Assembly: GCA_934149075.1 (NCBI GenBank)
Contig: CAKPDR010000008.1
Span: forward strand, 1-64,000
Length of the DNA: 64,000 bases
Source: an uncultured Clostridia bacterium
Lineage (GTDB): Bacteria > Bacillota > Clostridia > TANB77 > CAG-508
Direction: 5' to 3'
Below are positions 51,273 to 60,628 of the stretch, one piece after another. The position numbers were made by a program, and so were the translations under genes. The notes under the pieces are model-generated. The model saw only the letters and a program-made list of their open reading frames with translations, was not told where the DNA came from and did no database searches. Within the stretch, counting starts at the first letter, position 1. Every line of letters starts with the position of its first letter.

Positions 51273-52379
51273 TCATAATTCAGCATTTGTTGCATCTTTT
51301 TCGGAGACTAAATGAACTGAAGATGTACGAGAGGCAATTTGTTTGGATTTGCCAATTCCATCAGCATCATACCCAATATATGGGTTGAAATACAGCAATC
51401 CGCCTTTGTAATCTTTAATGCTGAACAGTTCTTTTCGAAGATTATACAGTTCTTGTTTATAATCTTCATGGGATAAGTCTTTTTGATTGTCAGCATTCAA
51501 ACCGTATTCAAGCAGTTCTTCCATTTGACTTGTTCTGCCTTGAAGTTCGAACATTGAACCACCTGCTTTTGGTGATGAGGCTTCAACCGTAAAGGTGGCT
51601 TGCCATGATTCATAGCCGTTTTCCTTTGGATGTTCAATATAGTTTTTCTCATGGCTCATTGTAAAGTCATAGTCAAGAAGTCTTAATAACCTTTCCTTAG
51701 GAATCGGAGAACCACCATACAATTTATCACTAGTTTTAACCCAATGATAAAAATCTTTATATTCTTTTGAACTAGGATTAGTTAAAACTAACACAATAAT
51801 TTTCATTATTTTCAAAAGAATTTTTTTGTCTGTTGTCTGTTCAAGGATTACTCTTATTCCAAATAAATCCCGAATGACAGGTGGTTGTGGCATAAAAATC
51901 GTAGATTCGTTTGTGTAGACAGCCTCAACTGATTTTAATAGCAGTTTGGTTTCTTCTCCTTCCCAATCCTTTCTTCTTGACATTACATGAACTGCAATGT
52001 GGAAATCCGGATAGTACACATGATGTGTTATCCAAATACCAATATGCATTATCAAATTTGTTAATGCATCTACAACGTCAGTCATAGTTTTTGTAAGTTC
52101 ACGTTGCCTGATAGCTTTTGGAAAACTTGAGATATAGCACTCAAGAATTTCAGCATCCTTGCCATTGAACATTGATGTTCCATTTTTTGCTAGGATTTGA
52201 TACCGATGTTTTTTTAAAGACAATACATCTGGTGGCAGATAATCTTTTGATGATGGCTTTAATTTGCCATCCCGTATTGTGCTTGCAATTGTCTCCTGAT
52301 GCACATCATATAAATATGATTTCAATTCAGGAGATAATAAGTTTATAAGTTCCATTGTTGTTAAATTGTTTTTTTGCAT
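51273..52379 (-). CDS. RelA/SpoT-domain nucleotidyltransferase-like protein
   Basis: A 368-residue protein. The middle (about residues 165-290) resembles the (p)ppGpp synthetase fold: PPVIRDLFGIRVILEQTTD (RelA: KDLxGxRI), YIEHPKENGYESWQATFTVE (KPKxNGYxSxH) and MFELQGRTSQMEE (ExQxRT). The His usual after NGYxS is replaced by WQ. Long N- and C-terminal extensions are unassigned. The gene is visibly richer in G+C than its neighbours and stands alone between two repeats, which suggests transfer. Alarmone synthesis or a toxic/regulatory pyrophosphotransferase are options. RBS AAGGAGAT precedes the ATG. Confidence 0.7.
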   Translation of the reverse strand: MQKNNLTTMELINLLSPELKSYLYDVHQETIASTIRDGKLKPSSKDYLPPDVLSLKKHRYQILAKNGTSMFNGKDAEILECYISSFPKAIRQRELTKTMTDVVDALTNLIMHIGIWITHHVYYPDFHIAVHVMSRRKDWEGEETKLLLKSVEAVYTNESTIFMPQPPVIRDLFGIRVILEQTTDKKILLKIMKIIVLVLTNPSSKEYKDFYHWVKTSDKLYGGSPIPKERLLRLLDYDFTMSHEKNYIEHPKENGYESWQATFTVEASSPKAGGSMFELQGRTSQMEELLEYGLNADNQKDLSHEDYKQELYNLRKELFSIKDYKGGLLYFNPYIGYDADGIGKSKQIASRTSSVHLVSEKDATNAEL

Positions 52380-52466
52380 AAGTATAATCTCCTTCTAAAA
52401 TTTTATATTAACATTATACCATAAAAATTAGGAAAGGTATATAGATATCAGAATTTTTTTCGTGAT

Positions 52467-52519
52467 GGGTGTCCCTACTGGTAAAATTTTTTACCAGTAA
52501 TGAGTGTCCCCACTGGTAA
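52467..52519. repeat. Interspersed repeat, family A, two units
   Basis: GGGTGTCCCTACTGGTAA and AGTGTCCCCACTGGTAA flank a TTTTTTACCAGTAA stretch. The units are in direct orientation and TGGTAA/TTACCA form a small hairpin. It lies between the RelA-like gene and the femAB promoter. Confidence 0.75.
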
Positions 52520-52540
52520 AAACTTTTCTTCTAAAAAGTC

Positions 52541-52569
52541 TTGTAAAAATAATATATTTAGTGTAAAAT
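52541..52569 (+). promoter_or_regulatory. Promoter of the femAB-alr-DUF1189 unit
   Basis: TTGTAA (52541-52546), 17 bp, TAAAAT (52564-52569), 53 bp before the ATG. Confidence 0.6.
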
Positions 52570-52621
52570 AAAGGCAAAATGTAAATAATAAAAGAGCAAA
52601 AAGAAATGAGGTTATATAAAA

Positions 52622-53677
52622 ATGAGATTTGTAACAGATGAAAAAAGCAGAGAGGAATATAAGGAATTTTTAGAAAGACATGAAAGATGCAATTTTCAAC
52701 AATCACCAGAATGGGCAAAAGTAAAATCAAACTGGAAAAATGAAGTGGTATTGGCTGAAGATGGAAATGGAAAAATAGTTGGGGCAGTTAGTATTTTAAT
52801 AAGAAAAATCCCAATTTTCGGAAATATTATGTATTCTTCAAGAGGCCCAACATGTGATATACATGATATAAATGTAATGAAACAATTATCAGATGGTATA
52901 AAAGAATTAGCACAAAAATATAAAGCAATTGTTTATAAATCAGAACCTGATATTTTGAGTAGTGATGAAGAATTTAGAAAAGTAGTAACAAATTTAGGCT
53001 ACAAAATTAAAGATGATGCAAAGAATTTTAGAGAAGAAATACAACCAAGGTATGTTTTTAGATTAGATATAAAAGGAAAAACAGAAGATGAGATATTTGC
53101 TGGTTTCCATTCTAAAACAAGATATAATGTGCGTTTAGCTACAAGAAAAGGAGTAGTAGTAAAAGAAGGAACAAGAGAAGACTTAAAAGATTTTCATAGA
53201 ATTATGGTTGAAACAGGCGCAAGAGATGGATTTATAATAAGACCATTATCATATTTTGAAAAAATGTATGACGAATTAGCCCCAAAACATATGAAACTTT
53301 TAATGGCATATTATGAGGACAAGCCAATTTCAGGTGTAATTCCAATTTTTTATGGAAATAAGACTTGGTATTTATATGGGGCAAGTAGTAATGAACATAG
53401 AAATCTAATGCCAAATTATTTGTTACAATGGGAAATGATAAAAATGGCAATTGCAAGAAAAGATGATGTATATGATTTTAGAGGAGTTTCAGGAGTTGTT
53501 GACGAAAGTCATCCACAATATGGATTATATAGATTTAAAAAAGGTTTTGGAGCAACTTTTACAGAATTCGTAGGAGAAGTATATATGCCATTTAAACCTT
53601 TAACATATTCACTATATAAATTTTCTGAAAAAACATTTAGAAATCTTAGAGGACTAAAAACAAAGTTCAAAAAATAA
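52622..53677 (+). CDS. FemAB-family peptidoglycan bridge aminoacyltransferase
   Basis: A 351-residue protein with the two GNAT-like subdomains of FemX/MurM: FQQSPEWAKVKSNW near residue 24, YSSRGPTCD, then FHSKTRYNVRLATRKGVVV and HRNLMPNYLLQWEMIKMA with DFRGVSG and GLYRFKKGFGA. Members add amino acids from aminoacyl-tRNA to the lipid II stem peptide. An alanine racemase gene follows, in keeping with wall synthesis. Which amino acid is added is unknown. Confidence 0.88.
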   Translation: MRFVTDEKSREEYKEFLERHERCNFQQSPEWAKVKSNWKNEVVLAEDGNGKIVGAVSILIRKIPIFGNIMYSSRGPTCDIHDINVMKQLSDGIKELAQKYKAIVYKSEPDILSSDEEFRKVVTNLGYKIKDDAKNFREEIQPRYVFRLDIKGKTEDEIFAGFHSKTRYNVRLATRKGVVVKEGTREDLKDFHRIMVETGARDGFIIRPLSYFEKMYDELAPKHMKLLMAYYEDKPISGVIPIFYGNKTWYLYGASSNEHRNLMPNYLLQWEMIKMAIARKDDVYDFRGVSGVVDESHPQYGLYRFKKGFGATFTEFVGEVYMPFKPLTYSLYKFSEKTFRNLRGLKTKFKK

Positions 53678-53721
53678 CGGCTTGAACAAATAAAAAACAG
53701 AGAACAAGTAAGAGGAGTATT

Positions 53722-54828
53722 ATGAAAGCACTAATAGTAGAAAAAGAGAATTTGAAAAATAATTTGAGAATTGTTAGAGAGATTATAGATAAAGATAAAA
53801 AAAAGCCTAAATTAATTGCTGTTATAAAAGGAAATGGCTATGGATTAGGCTTAATAGAATATGCTAATTTTTTAGTTGATAATGGAGTTGATTTTTTTGC
53901 AGTAGCAACAGTAGAAGAGGCAATAAAGTTAAGAGAAAACGGAATAAAACAAGATATTTTGATGATGTCATCAACTGCGGTAAAAGAAGATATTGAATTG
54001 TTAATAAAAAATAAAATAATACTAACAGTAGGGTCAAAAGAAGCAGGAGAAGCTATTGAAGAAATTGCTAAAAATATAAATCAAAAAGTAAGAGTCCATC
54101 TAAAAATAGATACAGGATTTGGAAGATACGGATTTATATATAGTCAAAAAGAAGAAATGGTTGAAACAATAAAAACATGGGAAAACATTCAAATTGAAGG
54201 TGTATTTTCACATTTTTCGATTGCATTCTTTGGTGATGGAAAAGAAACAAGAGAACAATATGATAGATTTATACAATGTATAAACACTTTAAAAGAAAAT
54301 AATATTCAACCGGGAATGATGCATATATGTAATTCATCAGCATTTTTGCGATTCCCGGAAATGCATTTAGATGCAGTAAGAGTTGGGTCAGCATTACTTG
54401 GAAGATTATCAATTCCAAATACTTATGGATTCAAAAAAGTTGGCTATCTAAAATCTAATGTTGCAGAAATAAAAAATGTTCCAGCTGGTTATAATATAGG
54501 ATATTCAAATTCATATACTACAAAAAAAGAAACAAAAATTGCAATAGTGCCATGTGGATATGCAGATGGTTTCAATGTAAAAGTAGATAGAGATATGTTC
54601 AGAACTATAGATAAATTGAGATATGTTGTAAGAGATATAAAAGATGCAATGAAAAACAAGAAACTATATGTGACTATAAATGGGGATAGATGTGAAGTAT
54701 TGGGAAGACTGGGAATGTATCATGTAAGTGTTGACGTGTCAGATAGACAGGTAAAATTAAATGATGAAGTACATTTTGATGTAAGCCCAATGTTTGTAGA
54801 TAGTAATATAGAAAGAGAGTATGTGTAA
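53722..54828 (+). CDS. alr: Alanine racemase
   Basis: A 368-residue fold-III PLP enzyme: LIAVIKGNGYGLG holds the Schiff-base Lys, HLKIDTGFGRYGF follows, and the C-terminal YSNSYTTKKETKIAIVPCGYADG includes the catalytic Tyr region. It makes D-alanine for peptidoglycan. AGAGGAG precedes the ATG. Its stop overlaps the next start (TAATG). Confidence 0.93.
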   Translation: MKALIVEKENLKNNLRIVREIIDKDKKKPKLIAVIKGNGYGLGLIEYANFLVDNGVDFFAVATVEEAIKLRENGIKQDILMMSSTAVKEDIELLIKNKIILTVGSKEAGEAIEEIAKNINQKVRVHLKIDTGFGRYGFIYSQKEEMVETIKTWENIQIEGVFSHFSIAFFGDGKETREQYDRFIQCINTLKENNIQPGMMHICNSSAFLRFPEMHLDAVRVGSALLGRLSIPNTYGFKKVGYLKSNVAEIKNVPAGYNIGYSNSYTTKKETKIAIVPCGYADGFNVKVDRDMFRTIDKLRYVVRDIKDAMKNKKLYVTINGDRCEVLGRLGMYHVSVDVSDRQVKLNDEVHFDVSPMFVDSNIEREYV

Positions 54829-55880
54829 TGAAAGAAAGAGAAGGAGTAGTTAATATAAATTTTTTCAAAAAGGTATGGTATTCAATAACAAAATTTGAGC
54901 AATATCCAGCAATGGCAACAGAAGGCTTACCACGTGCAATCAAGTATTTGCTAACATTAATGGTAGCAGTTACAATTTTTGTTATGATTGGTTCACTAAT
55001 GCAAATGAAACAAACTATTGGCAGTTTATCACAATACATAGAACAAAATATACCAGATTTTACAGTAGTTGATGGAATAGTTGAAATGAATATAGAGCAC
55101 CCTATAAAAATAGAAAACATCCAATATAGTGGGTTTGATAAAATAATAGTAAATCCATTAGCTGAAACTACTGAACAAAAGGAACAATATGAAAATGATG
55201 AAACAATAGTTGGTGTAACAATATTCTTTTTTAGAGATGAAATTGTATTAAAAAGTAAAATCGATGATGATCATATTTCGAAACAAAATTATACATATGG
55301 CGAATTTGTATCAAATTATACAGGTGAAAATATTTCAACATTTAACAAAACTCAATTAGTAGAATATTTAACAAGCCAAGGAATGACAAAATATTACATT
55401 AGATATGGATTATCAGCATTTGTGTACTTGTTTTTAATAAATCTAATATATGCATTATTAGATGCACTAGAAATAGCAGTACTTGGGTGGTTTACAACTA
55501 CACTTGCACGAATAAAAATAAGATTTGTTGCAATTTATAATATGGCTGTATATGCACTAACTTTACCAGTAGTTTTAAATATTATATATATAGTGGTTAA
55601 TTATTTTGTAGACTTTAAAATAACATATTTTCAGGTAGCATATATAACAATTGCGTATATATATTTAGCTGCAACAATCTTTATTTTAAAAGATGATATT
55701 ATCAAAAAAATGCAAGAGGTTGAAAAAATAAAACAAGAGCAAAAAAAGGTAAGAGAAGAAATTAATGAACAAGAAGAAAATCAGCAAGAACCAGATAAAA
55801 AAGATAAAGATAACGAAAACAATGACGAAGATAAAAAAGAGGATGATAATAGAGAGAATCCAGAAGGATTAGAGGCATAA
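54828..55880 (+). CDS. DUF1189 membrane protein
   Basis: A 350-residue protein with the DUF1189 opening FFKKVWYSITKFEQYPAMA, one N-terminal membrane helix, a domain outside the membrane (about 75-180), then four more helices (195-290). A strongly charged C-terminal tail is rich in Glu, Lys, Asp and Asn. DUF1189 resembles the maltodextrin utilisation protein YvdJ; function unknown. It is coupled to alr by a 1-base overlap and precedes ftsH. Confidence 0.8.
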   Translation: MKEREGVVNINFFKKVWYSITKFEQYPAMATEGLPRAIKYLLTLMVAVTIFVMIGSLMQMKQTIGSLSQYIEQNIPDFTVVDGIVEMNIEHPIKIENIQYSGFDKIIVNPLAETTEQKEQYENDETIVGVTIFFFRDEIVLKSKIDDDHISKQNYTYGEFVSNYTGENISTFNKTQLVEYLTSQGMTKYYIRYGLSAFVYLFLINLIYALLDALEIAVLGWFTTTLARIKIRFVAIYNMAVYALTLPVVLNIIYIVVNYFVDFKITYFQVAYITIAYIYLAATIFILKDDIIKKMQEVEKIKQEQKKVREEINEQEENQQEPDKKDKDNENNDEDKKEDDNRENPEGLEA

Positions 55881-55924
55881 TTAAAATGAAACAGCAATAG
55901 CATATCAGGAAAGGAAAGAGAAAA

Positions 55925-57721
55925 ATGGACAAAGATAAATCAAAGAAATTATTGAAAATTTTACTAAATGCAATAATTATATTGTTGATTTTATTAGTAA
56001 CATCAATTGCAATATATTTTATATATAAGAATGAAGGTGCAAATTCTGAGGAAAACACTTTAACATATACAGATTTAGTAAATGAAATAAAAGCAGGAAC
56101 TGTTGAAAAGATAGAAATGACAACAGGAAGTGCAACATTAAAAGTAAAAATGAAAGATGTAGAAAAAGAGAAAAAAGTAATAATACCAAGTGTACAAGTA
56201 TTTACAGAATTAGTACAACAAAAAGTATTAGAAGATAATAATATTGAACTAGAAACAAAAACACCAAGCCTATTATCGCAAATTCCATCATATCTATTTT
56301 CAATTTTACCTACTATAGTGATGGTAGCATTATTTATAATGATATTTAAAATGCAAGGACTTGGAGATAAAGGCGAAGTATATGATGATACAGAAAGAAA
56401 ATCAAAAGTAACGTTTGATGATATTGCAGGATTAGATGAAGAAAAAGAAGAATTAAAAGAAATAGTAGAATTTTTAAAGAAACCAAAAAAATTTGCAGAG
56501 ATGGGAGCAAAGATTCCAAAAGGTGTTTTATTATATGGAAAACCAGGAACAGGAAAAACATTAATAGCAAAAGCAATAGCGGGAGAAGCAGATGTGCCAT
56601 TTATATCAATGAGTGGATCAGAATTTATAGAAATGTTTGCTGGACTTGGAGCTTCTAGAGTAAGAAAATTATTTGATAAGGCAAGAAAATTATCGCCATG
56701 TATAGTATTTATAGATGAAATTGATGCAATCGGTTCAAGAAGAACAAGCAATAGTGGAGCAGAATCAGAAAATAATCAAACATTAAATCAATTATTAGTT
56801 GAAATGGACGGATTCTCTACAGAAGAAACTATAATAGTTTTAGCTGCAACAAATAGACCAGAAATGTTAGATAAAGCACTTTTAAGACCTGGTAGATTTG
56901 ACAGACAAGTAACCATTCCAGCACCAGATTTAACAGGAAGAGAAGAAATATTAAAAATACATGCAAAAGACAAAAAATTAGCAGATGATGTATCATTATA
57001 TAGTATTGCAGAGGATACAGCTGGATTTACAGGAGCAGAACTTGCAAATATTTTAAATGAAGCAGCAATAATAGCAACTAAAAAAGAACATGAAGCAATA
57101 ACAAATTCAGATTTAGATGAAGCAGTAAAGAAAGTAACTGTAGGTCTTGAAAAAACAAGCAGAAAAATATCAGATAAAGATAAAAAATTAACAGCATACC
57201 ATGAGGCTGGACATGCAATAGTAAGTCAATTCTTGCCAACACAAACAGCAGTAAAAGAAGTATCAATCATTCCAAGAGGAATGGCTGGTGGGTATACAAT
57301 GTATAAATCAGATGAAGATAAATATTATATATCTAAAACAGAAATGCAAGAAAAACTCATTGCACTTTTAGGAGGAAGAGCAGCAGAAAAATTAATATTA
57401 GATGATATCTCAACTGGTGCAAGCAATGACCTAGAAGTTGCAACACAAATAGCAACAGATATGATTACAGTATATGGAATGAGTGATGAAATAGGAACTA
57501 TTTCATTTAAAGATAGTGAAGGACAAATTGATTATCAAATGTTTGGTGACAATATGCAAGATGAAATTGGTAAAGAAGTTAAGAGATTAATAGATACAGC
57601 ATATAATGATGCTCAAACAATTTTAAAACAAAATGTAGAAAAGCTTCATGCCATAGCTGGAGAGTTAATAACTAAAGAGAAAATCAATGAACAAGAATTT
57701 AATAAATTCTTTATGAACTAG
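55925..57721 (+). CDS. ftsH: ATP-dependent zinc metalloprotease FtsH
   Basis: A 598-residue membrane AAA+ protease: two membrane helices (about 10-32, 115-135) with a small exported domain between, Walker A GKPGTGKT, Walker B CIVFIDEIDAIG, the second-region-of-homology LLRPGRFDRQV and the zinc motif HEAGH. It degrades membrane and regulatory proteins. The C-terminal tail is short. RBS AAGGAAAGAG precedes the ATG. In many Bacillota ftsH is next to tilS-hpt; not so here. Confidence 0.96.
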   Translation: MDKDKSKKLLKILLNAIIILLILLVTSIAIYFIYKNEGANSEENTLTYTDLVNEIKAGTVEKIEMTTGSATLKVKMKDVEKEKKVIIPSVQVFTELVQQKVLEDNNIELETKTPSLLSQIPSYLFSILPTIVMVALFIMIFKMQGLGDKGEVYDDTERKSKVTFDDIAGLDEEKEELKEIVEFLKKPKKFAEMGAKIPKGVLLYGKPGTGKTLIAKAIAGEADVPFISMSGSEFIEMFAGLGASRVRKLFDKARKLSPCIVFIDEIDAIGSRRTSNSGAESENNQTLNQLLVEMDGFSTEETIIVLAATNRPEMLDKALLRPGRFDRQVTIPAPDLTGREEILKIHAKDKKLADDVSLYSIAEDTAGFTGAELANILNEAAIIATKKEHEAITNSDLDEAVKKVTVGLEKTSRKISDKDKKLTAYHEAGHAIVSQFLPTQTAVKEVSIIPRGMAGGYTMYKSDEDKYYISKTEMQEKLIALLGGRAAEKLILDDISTGASNDLEVATQIATDMITVYGMSDEIGTISFKDSEGQIDYQMFGDNMQDEIGKEVKRLIDTAYNDAQTILKQNVEKLHAIAGELITKEKINEQEFNKFFMN

Positions 57722-57785
57722 GGAAAAAATGTACCCGGTACAAAATTTACCAAAAGGGAAAAAATGTACCCGGTACAAAATTACC
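57721..57785. repeat. Interspersed repeat, family B, two tandem units
   Basis: Two units of GGGAAAAAATGTACCCGGTA followed by CAAAATT(T)ACC start at 57721 and 57756. GTACCCGGTAC is nearly self-complementary. The first unit begins at the last base of the ftsH stop. The ATG inside it creates a false upstream start for the next gene. Confidence 0.8.
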
Positions 57786-57812
57786 CTGAAAGAAAGGGGA
57801 ACAAGAGAAAAA

Positions 57813-58577
57813 ATGGATGAATTTGCTACATATATTTTAAATGAAGAAGATTTTATATCAAAAATAGAAATAATATATTTTTTAGCACCTAAATTAAAAA
57901 TAAATTTTGATAAATCCGTTATATTTAAAACAGAAATAGCAAGATTGTTTTTAAAATATGCTAAACCGAAGGTTGATAATAATCTAGTTTTAACAGCTTG
58001 CTTATTATGCAATTGCAAAAAAGTTGATGATTCACAAAAAATTGGAAAATTAAAAACATATGCTAGAGAAGGAGCTGAATATTTATCTAAATTAGGATTT
58101 GATGAAAGATTTTGTAAAATTTGTGAAGGTGTAAATAGATATAGTGGTAATCCAAGAGAGGGTGAAAGCGATATATTAGAATTAGCTGACCAATTTGGAG
58201 GAATGTTAATAGATAGATCTGAAAGAATTGGATTTTCACCTGATGAAGCTCTTGTATTGCTTGAACATAGAAATTTAAAAGGTGAATATAATAGATATTT
58301 GGAAATATTTAGAGATTTTGCTGAAAGCATGGAAAAAGTTGAAATACAAGGAGCTGTAAATACAACTGTTTTTGCAAGATTGCAAAAATTAATGAGAGAA
58401 TCAAAAGATATTCCGGAATTTGTTAAGATGATTGCTAATGACTATTCTATAAGTGTTGATAAAAAATTAGAAGAGTTAGAAAAAATCGCAAAGTCTGCAA
58501 GAGAACAAGCTAATAGAGCAATGTTTACTGAAGAAAGTAAAGAGAGAATCTTAAAACATGCAAAAATAGATGAATAA
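57813..58577 (+). CDS. HD-GYP-like helical protein without the GYP motif
   Basis: A 254-residue all-helical protein. The segment VNRYSGNPREGESDILELAD followed by QFGGMLIDR and GFSPDEALVLL parallels the end of HD-GYP phosphodiesterase domains (DGxGYP...I..VAD.FDAM..DR..R...S..EAL). The HD and GYP metal residues are absent or changed. A non-catalytic sensor or partner is therefore likely. ATG 57813 is chosen: the in-frame ATG 57729 lies in the repeat, and AAAGGGG lies 13 nt before 57813. It is 16 bp from the EndoQ gene. Confidence 0.6.
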   Translation: MDEFATYILNEEDFISKIEIIYFLAPKLKINFDKSVIFKTEIARLFLKYAKPKVDNNLVLTACLLCNCKKVDDSQKIGKLKTYAREGAEYLSKLGFDERFCKICEGVNRYSGNPREGESDILELADQFGGMLIDRSERIGFSPDEALVLLEHRNLKGEYNRYLEIFRDFAESMEKVEIQGAVNTTVFARLQKLMRESKDIPEFVKMIANDYSISVDKKLEELEKIAKSAREQANRAMFTEESKERILKHAKIDE

Positions 58578-58593
58578 TTAGAGGGGGATAATA

Positions 58594-59787
58594 ATGTACG
58601 AAATATTTGCAGATTTACATGTACACATAGGTAGAAGTGAAGCAGGTAAGCCTATAAAAATAACCGCAGCGAGAAGCCTTAATTTTGCTAATATTGCAAA
58701 AGAATGCGCTGATAGAAAAGGAATAAATATTGTAGGAATTATAGATTGTGCATCTCCATATGTAATTGAAGATATAGAAAAATTTTTGGAGACAGGAGAT
58801 GCCTATGAGCTTGAAGATGGTGGAATTATATATAAAGACAAAGTATGTATCTTACTTGGAAGTGAAGTAGAAACTTCTGAAAAAGGTAGAAATGGTAAAT
58901 GTGGTGCTGCACATAATGTATGTTTTTTTCCTCATTTGAGTGATATAAAAGGATTTTCACAAGAAATGAGTACACATATTAAAAACATAACATTAAGCAC
59001 ACAAAGGTCAAATGTATCTGGATATGAACTAATAGATATAGTTGAAAAATATAATGGAATTTTAATTCCTGCACATGTTTTTACTCCATTTAAAAGTTAT
59101 TATGGAAATTGCACAGATAGACTAAAAGACATATTTAAAGAGAAATATGATAAAATTTTTGCGGTAGAATTAGGATTAAGTTCAGATACGTTTTTAGCTG
59201 ATATGATATCAGAATTAGAAGATAAAACATTTGTTACAAATTCAGATGCACATTCATTGCCTAAGATTGCAAGAGAATATAATAAAATGTTAGTTGGGGA
59301 TATAAGCTTTAAAGAAGTCGTAAAAGCATTAAAAAATGAAGATGGAAGAAAAATAATAGCAAATTATGGCTTAGATCCGAAGCTTGGAAAATATCACAGA
59401 ACGCATTGTGATAATTGTGACTGTACAATAGAAACAAGAGAACCTGTGGAAGTTTGCCCAAAATGTGGAAGTAATAAAGTAACTTTTGGAGTTTTTGATA
59501 GAATCGAGTTAATAAAAGATAAAGAAACTACAAAAAGTCCAAGTAATAGACCACCATATATATACCAAATACCGTTAAGTTTTATACCAGGTGTTGGAGG
59601 AAAAACAATAGAAAAACTATTAGACTCATTTGAAACCGAAATGAATATTTTACATAAATTATCAGAAGATGACATAGAATCAGTTGTAGGTGAAAAAGTT
59701 GCTAAAAACATAGTAAATGCAAGAGAAGGAAATATAAAGGTTGAATCAGGTGGCGGAGGCAATTATGGAAAGGTAACAACCTCATAA
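58594..59787 (+). CDS. Endonuclease Q family protein (PHP-domain DNA repair nuclease)
   Basis: A 397-residue protein matching EndoQ: an N-terminal PHP fold with IFADLHVHIGRSE (metal His-x-His), IIDCASP, LGSEVET, IPAHVFTPFKSYYG and TNSDAHS. A zinc finger follows (HCDNCDCTIETREPVEVCPK then CGS), and finally a helix-hairpin-helix region (SFIPGVGGKTIEKLL). EndoQ cleaves 5' of deaminated bases such as uracil, hypoxanthine and xanthine. AGAGGGGG precedes the ATG. It probably shares a transcript with the preceding gene. Confidence 0.9.
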   Translation: MYEIFADLHVHIGRSEAGKPIKITAARSLNFANIAKECADRKGINIVGIIDCASPYVIEDIEKFLETGDAYELEDGGIIYKDKVCILLGSEVETSEKGRNGKCGAAHNVCFFPHLSDIKGFSQEMSTHIKNITLSTQRSNVSGYELIDIVEKYNGILIPAHVFTPFKSYYGNCTDRLKDIFKEKYDKIFAVELGLSSDTFLADMISELEDKTFVTNSDAHSLPKIAREYNKMLVGDISFKEVVKALKNEDGRKIIANYGLDPKLGKYHRTHCDNCDCTIETREPVEVCPKCGSNKVTFGVFDRIELIKDKETTKSPSNRPPYIYQIPLSFIPGVGGKTIEKLLDSFETEMNILHKLSEDDIESVVGEKVAKNIVNAREGNIKVESGGGGNYGKVTTS

Positions 59788-59882
59788 TTAAAATTAAAAA
59801 AATGCTATGCTAGAGTTCTAAAACAATCTTTATTGAATAGAAATTATGTATAAAAAGTCTGTTTAATAAGGAGAAAAAATCT

Positions 59883-60512
59883 ATGCAAAAGAAAAAAAGT
59901 GAAATTTTATTAGCAATTAAAGACAATATATTAAATAATACGAAATCTTATTTTATAGTAATTATTATATTTACAGTTGGTATATTTCTTGGTGTTATGT
60001 TTATAAATCAAACAGAAAATAAAACTGAAATAGAAAAATATATAAATACATATGTAGACGAAACAAAAGTAATTCAAAATGGTGATTATCTAGGTGAATT
60101 GCAAAAAGATATTAAAAATAATATAATACTAGTTTTATTATTATGGTTTGCTGGGACAACAATAATAGGCTTACCAATTGTACTTGGAATAATACTATTT
60201 AGAGGTTTCTGCTTAGGCTATACCATAGCATCATGCGTGTATGTTCTTGGAAAAATGAAAGGAATAATATTTATTATTATTACGGTTTTTTTACAAAATA
60301 TAATATTTATACCAGCGTTAATGGTGCTAGGAGTAAGTAGTATCAAATTATATACATCAATAGTAAAAGATAGAAGAAGAGAAAATATTAAGCTTTCAAT
60401 ATTAAAACATAGTATAATATCATTTATAATTATGATAATATTAATATTATCCTCAATAATAAAAATTGAAATTTCATATAGACTTATAGTTAACTTAATT
60501 AAATATTTTTAA
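59883..60512 (+). CDS. spoIIM: Stage II sporulation protein M
   Basis: A 209-residue protein with about five membrane helices, beginning with a cytoplasmic Lys-rich stretch and containing WFAGTTIIGLPIVLGIILFR and GFCLGYTIA, which is typical of SpoIIM. SpoIIM with SpoIIP and SpoIID drives engulfment of the forespore. The spoIIM-xerD order also occurs in Bacillus (with fur between). I looked for a sigma-E promoter in 59788-59882 and did not find a convincing one. AAGGAG precedes the ATG. Confidence 0.92.
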   Translation: MQKKKSEILLAIKDNILNNTKSYFIVIIIFTVGIFLGVMFINQTENKTEIEKYINTYVDETKVIQNGDYLGELQKDIKNNIILVLLLWFAGTTIIGLPIVLGIILFRGFCLGYTIASCVYVLGKMKGIIFIIITVFLQNIIFIPALMVLGVSSIKLYTSIVKDRRRENIKLSILKHSIISFIIMIILILSSIIKIEISYRLIVNLIKYF

Positions 60513-60529
60513 AAAATAAATAAAATCTA

Positions 60530-60558
60530 TTTACTTTTCATAAAAAATTTGATATAAC
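60530..60558 (+). promoter_or_regulatory. Promoter of xerD
   Basis: TTTACT (60530-60535), 17 bp, TATAAC (60553-60558) with TGA before the -10. Confidence 0.5.
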
Positions 60559-60628
60559 ATAAGAGTATATAGTTTATGTAAAATAAACTATATAGGACAA
60601 TAAAAAATAAACATAGGTGGGGGAAAAA

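Noticed and set aside
57729..57812. Upstream ATG adding 28 residues to the HD-GYP-like protein
   Set aside because: The ATG and the added codons come from the family B repeat; the real site is 57813.
59788..59882. Sigma-E promoter of spoIIM
   Set aside because: GAATAGAA and TATGTATAA words exist but the spacing does not fit the sigma-E pattern.
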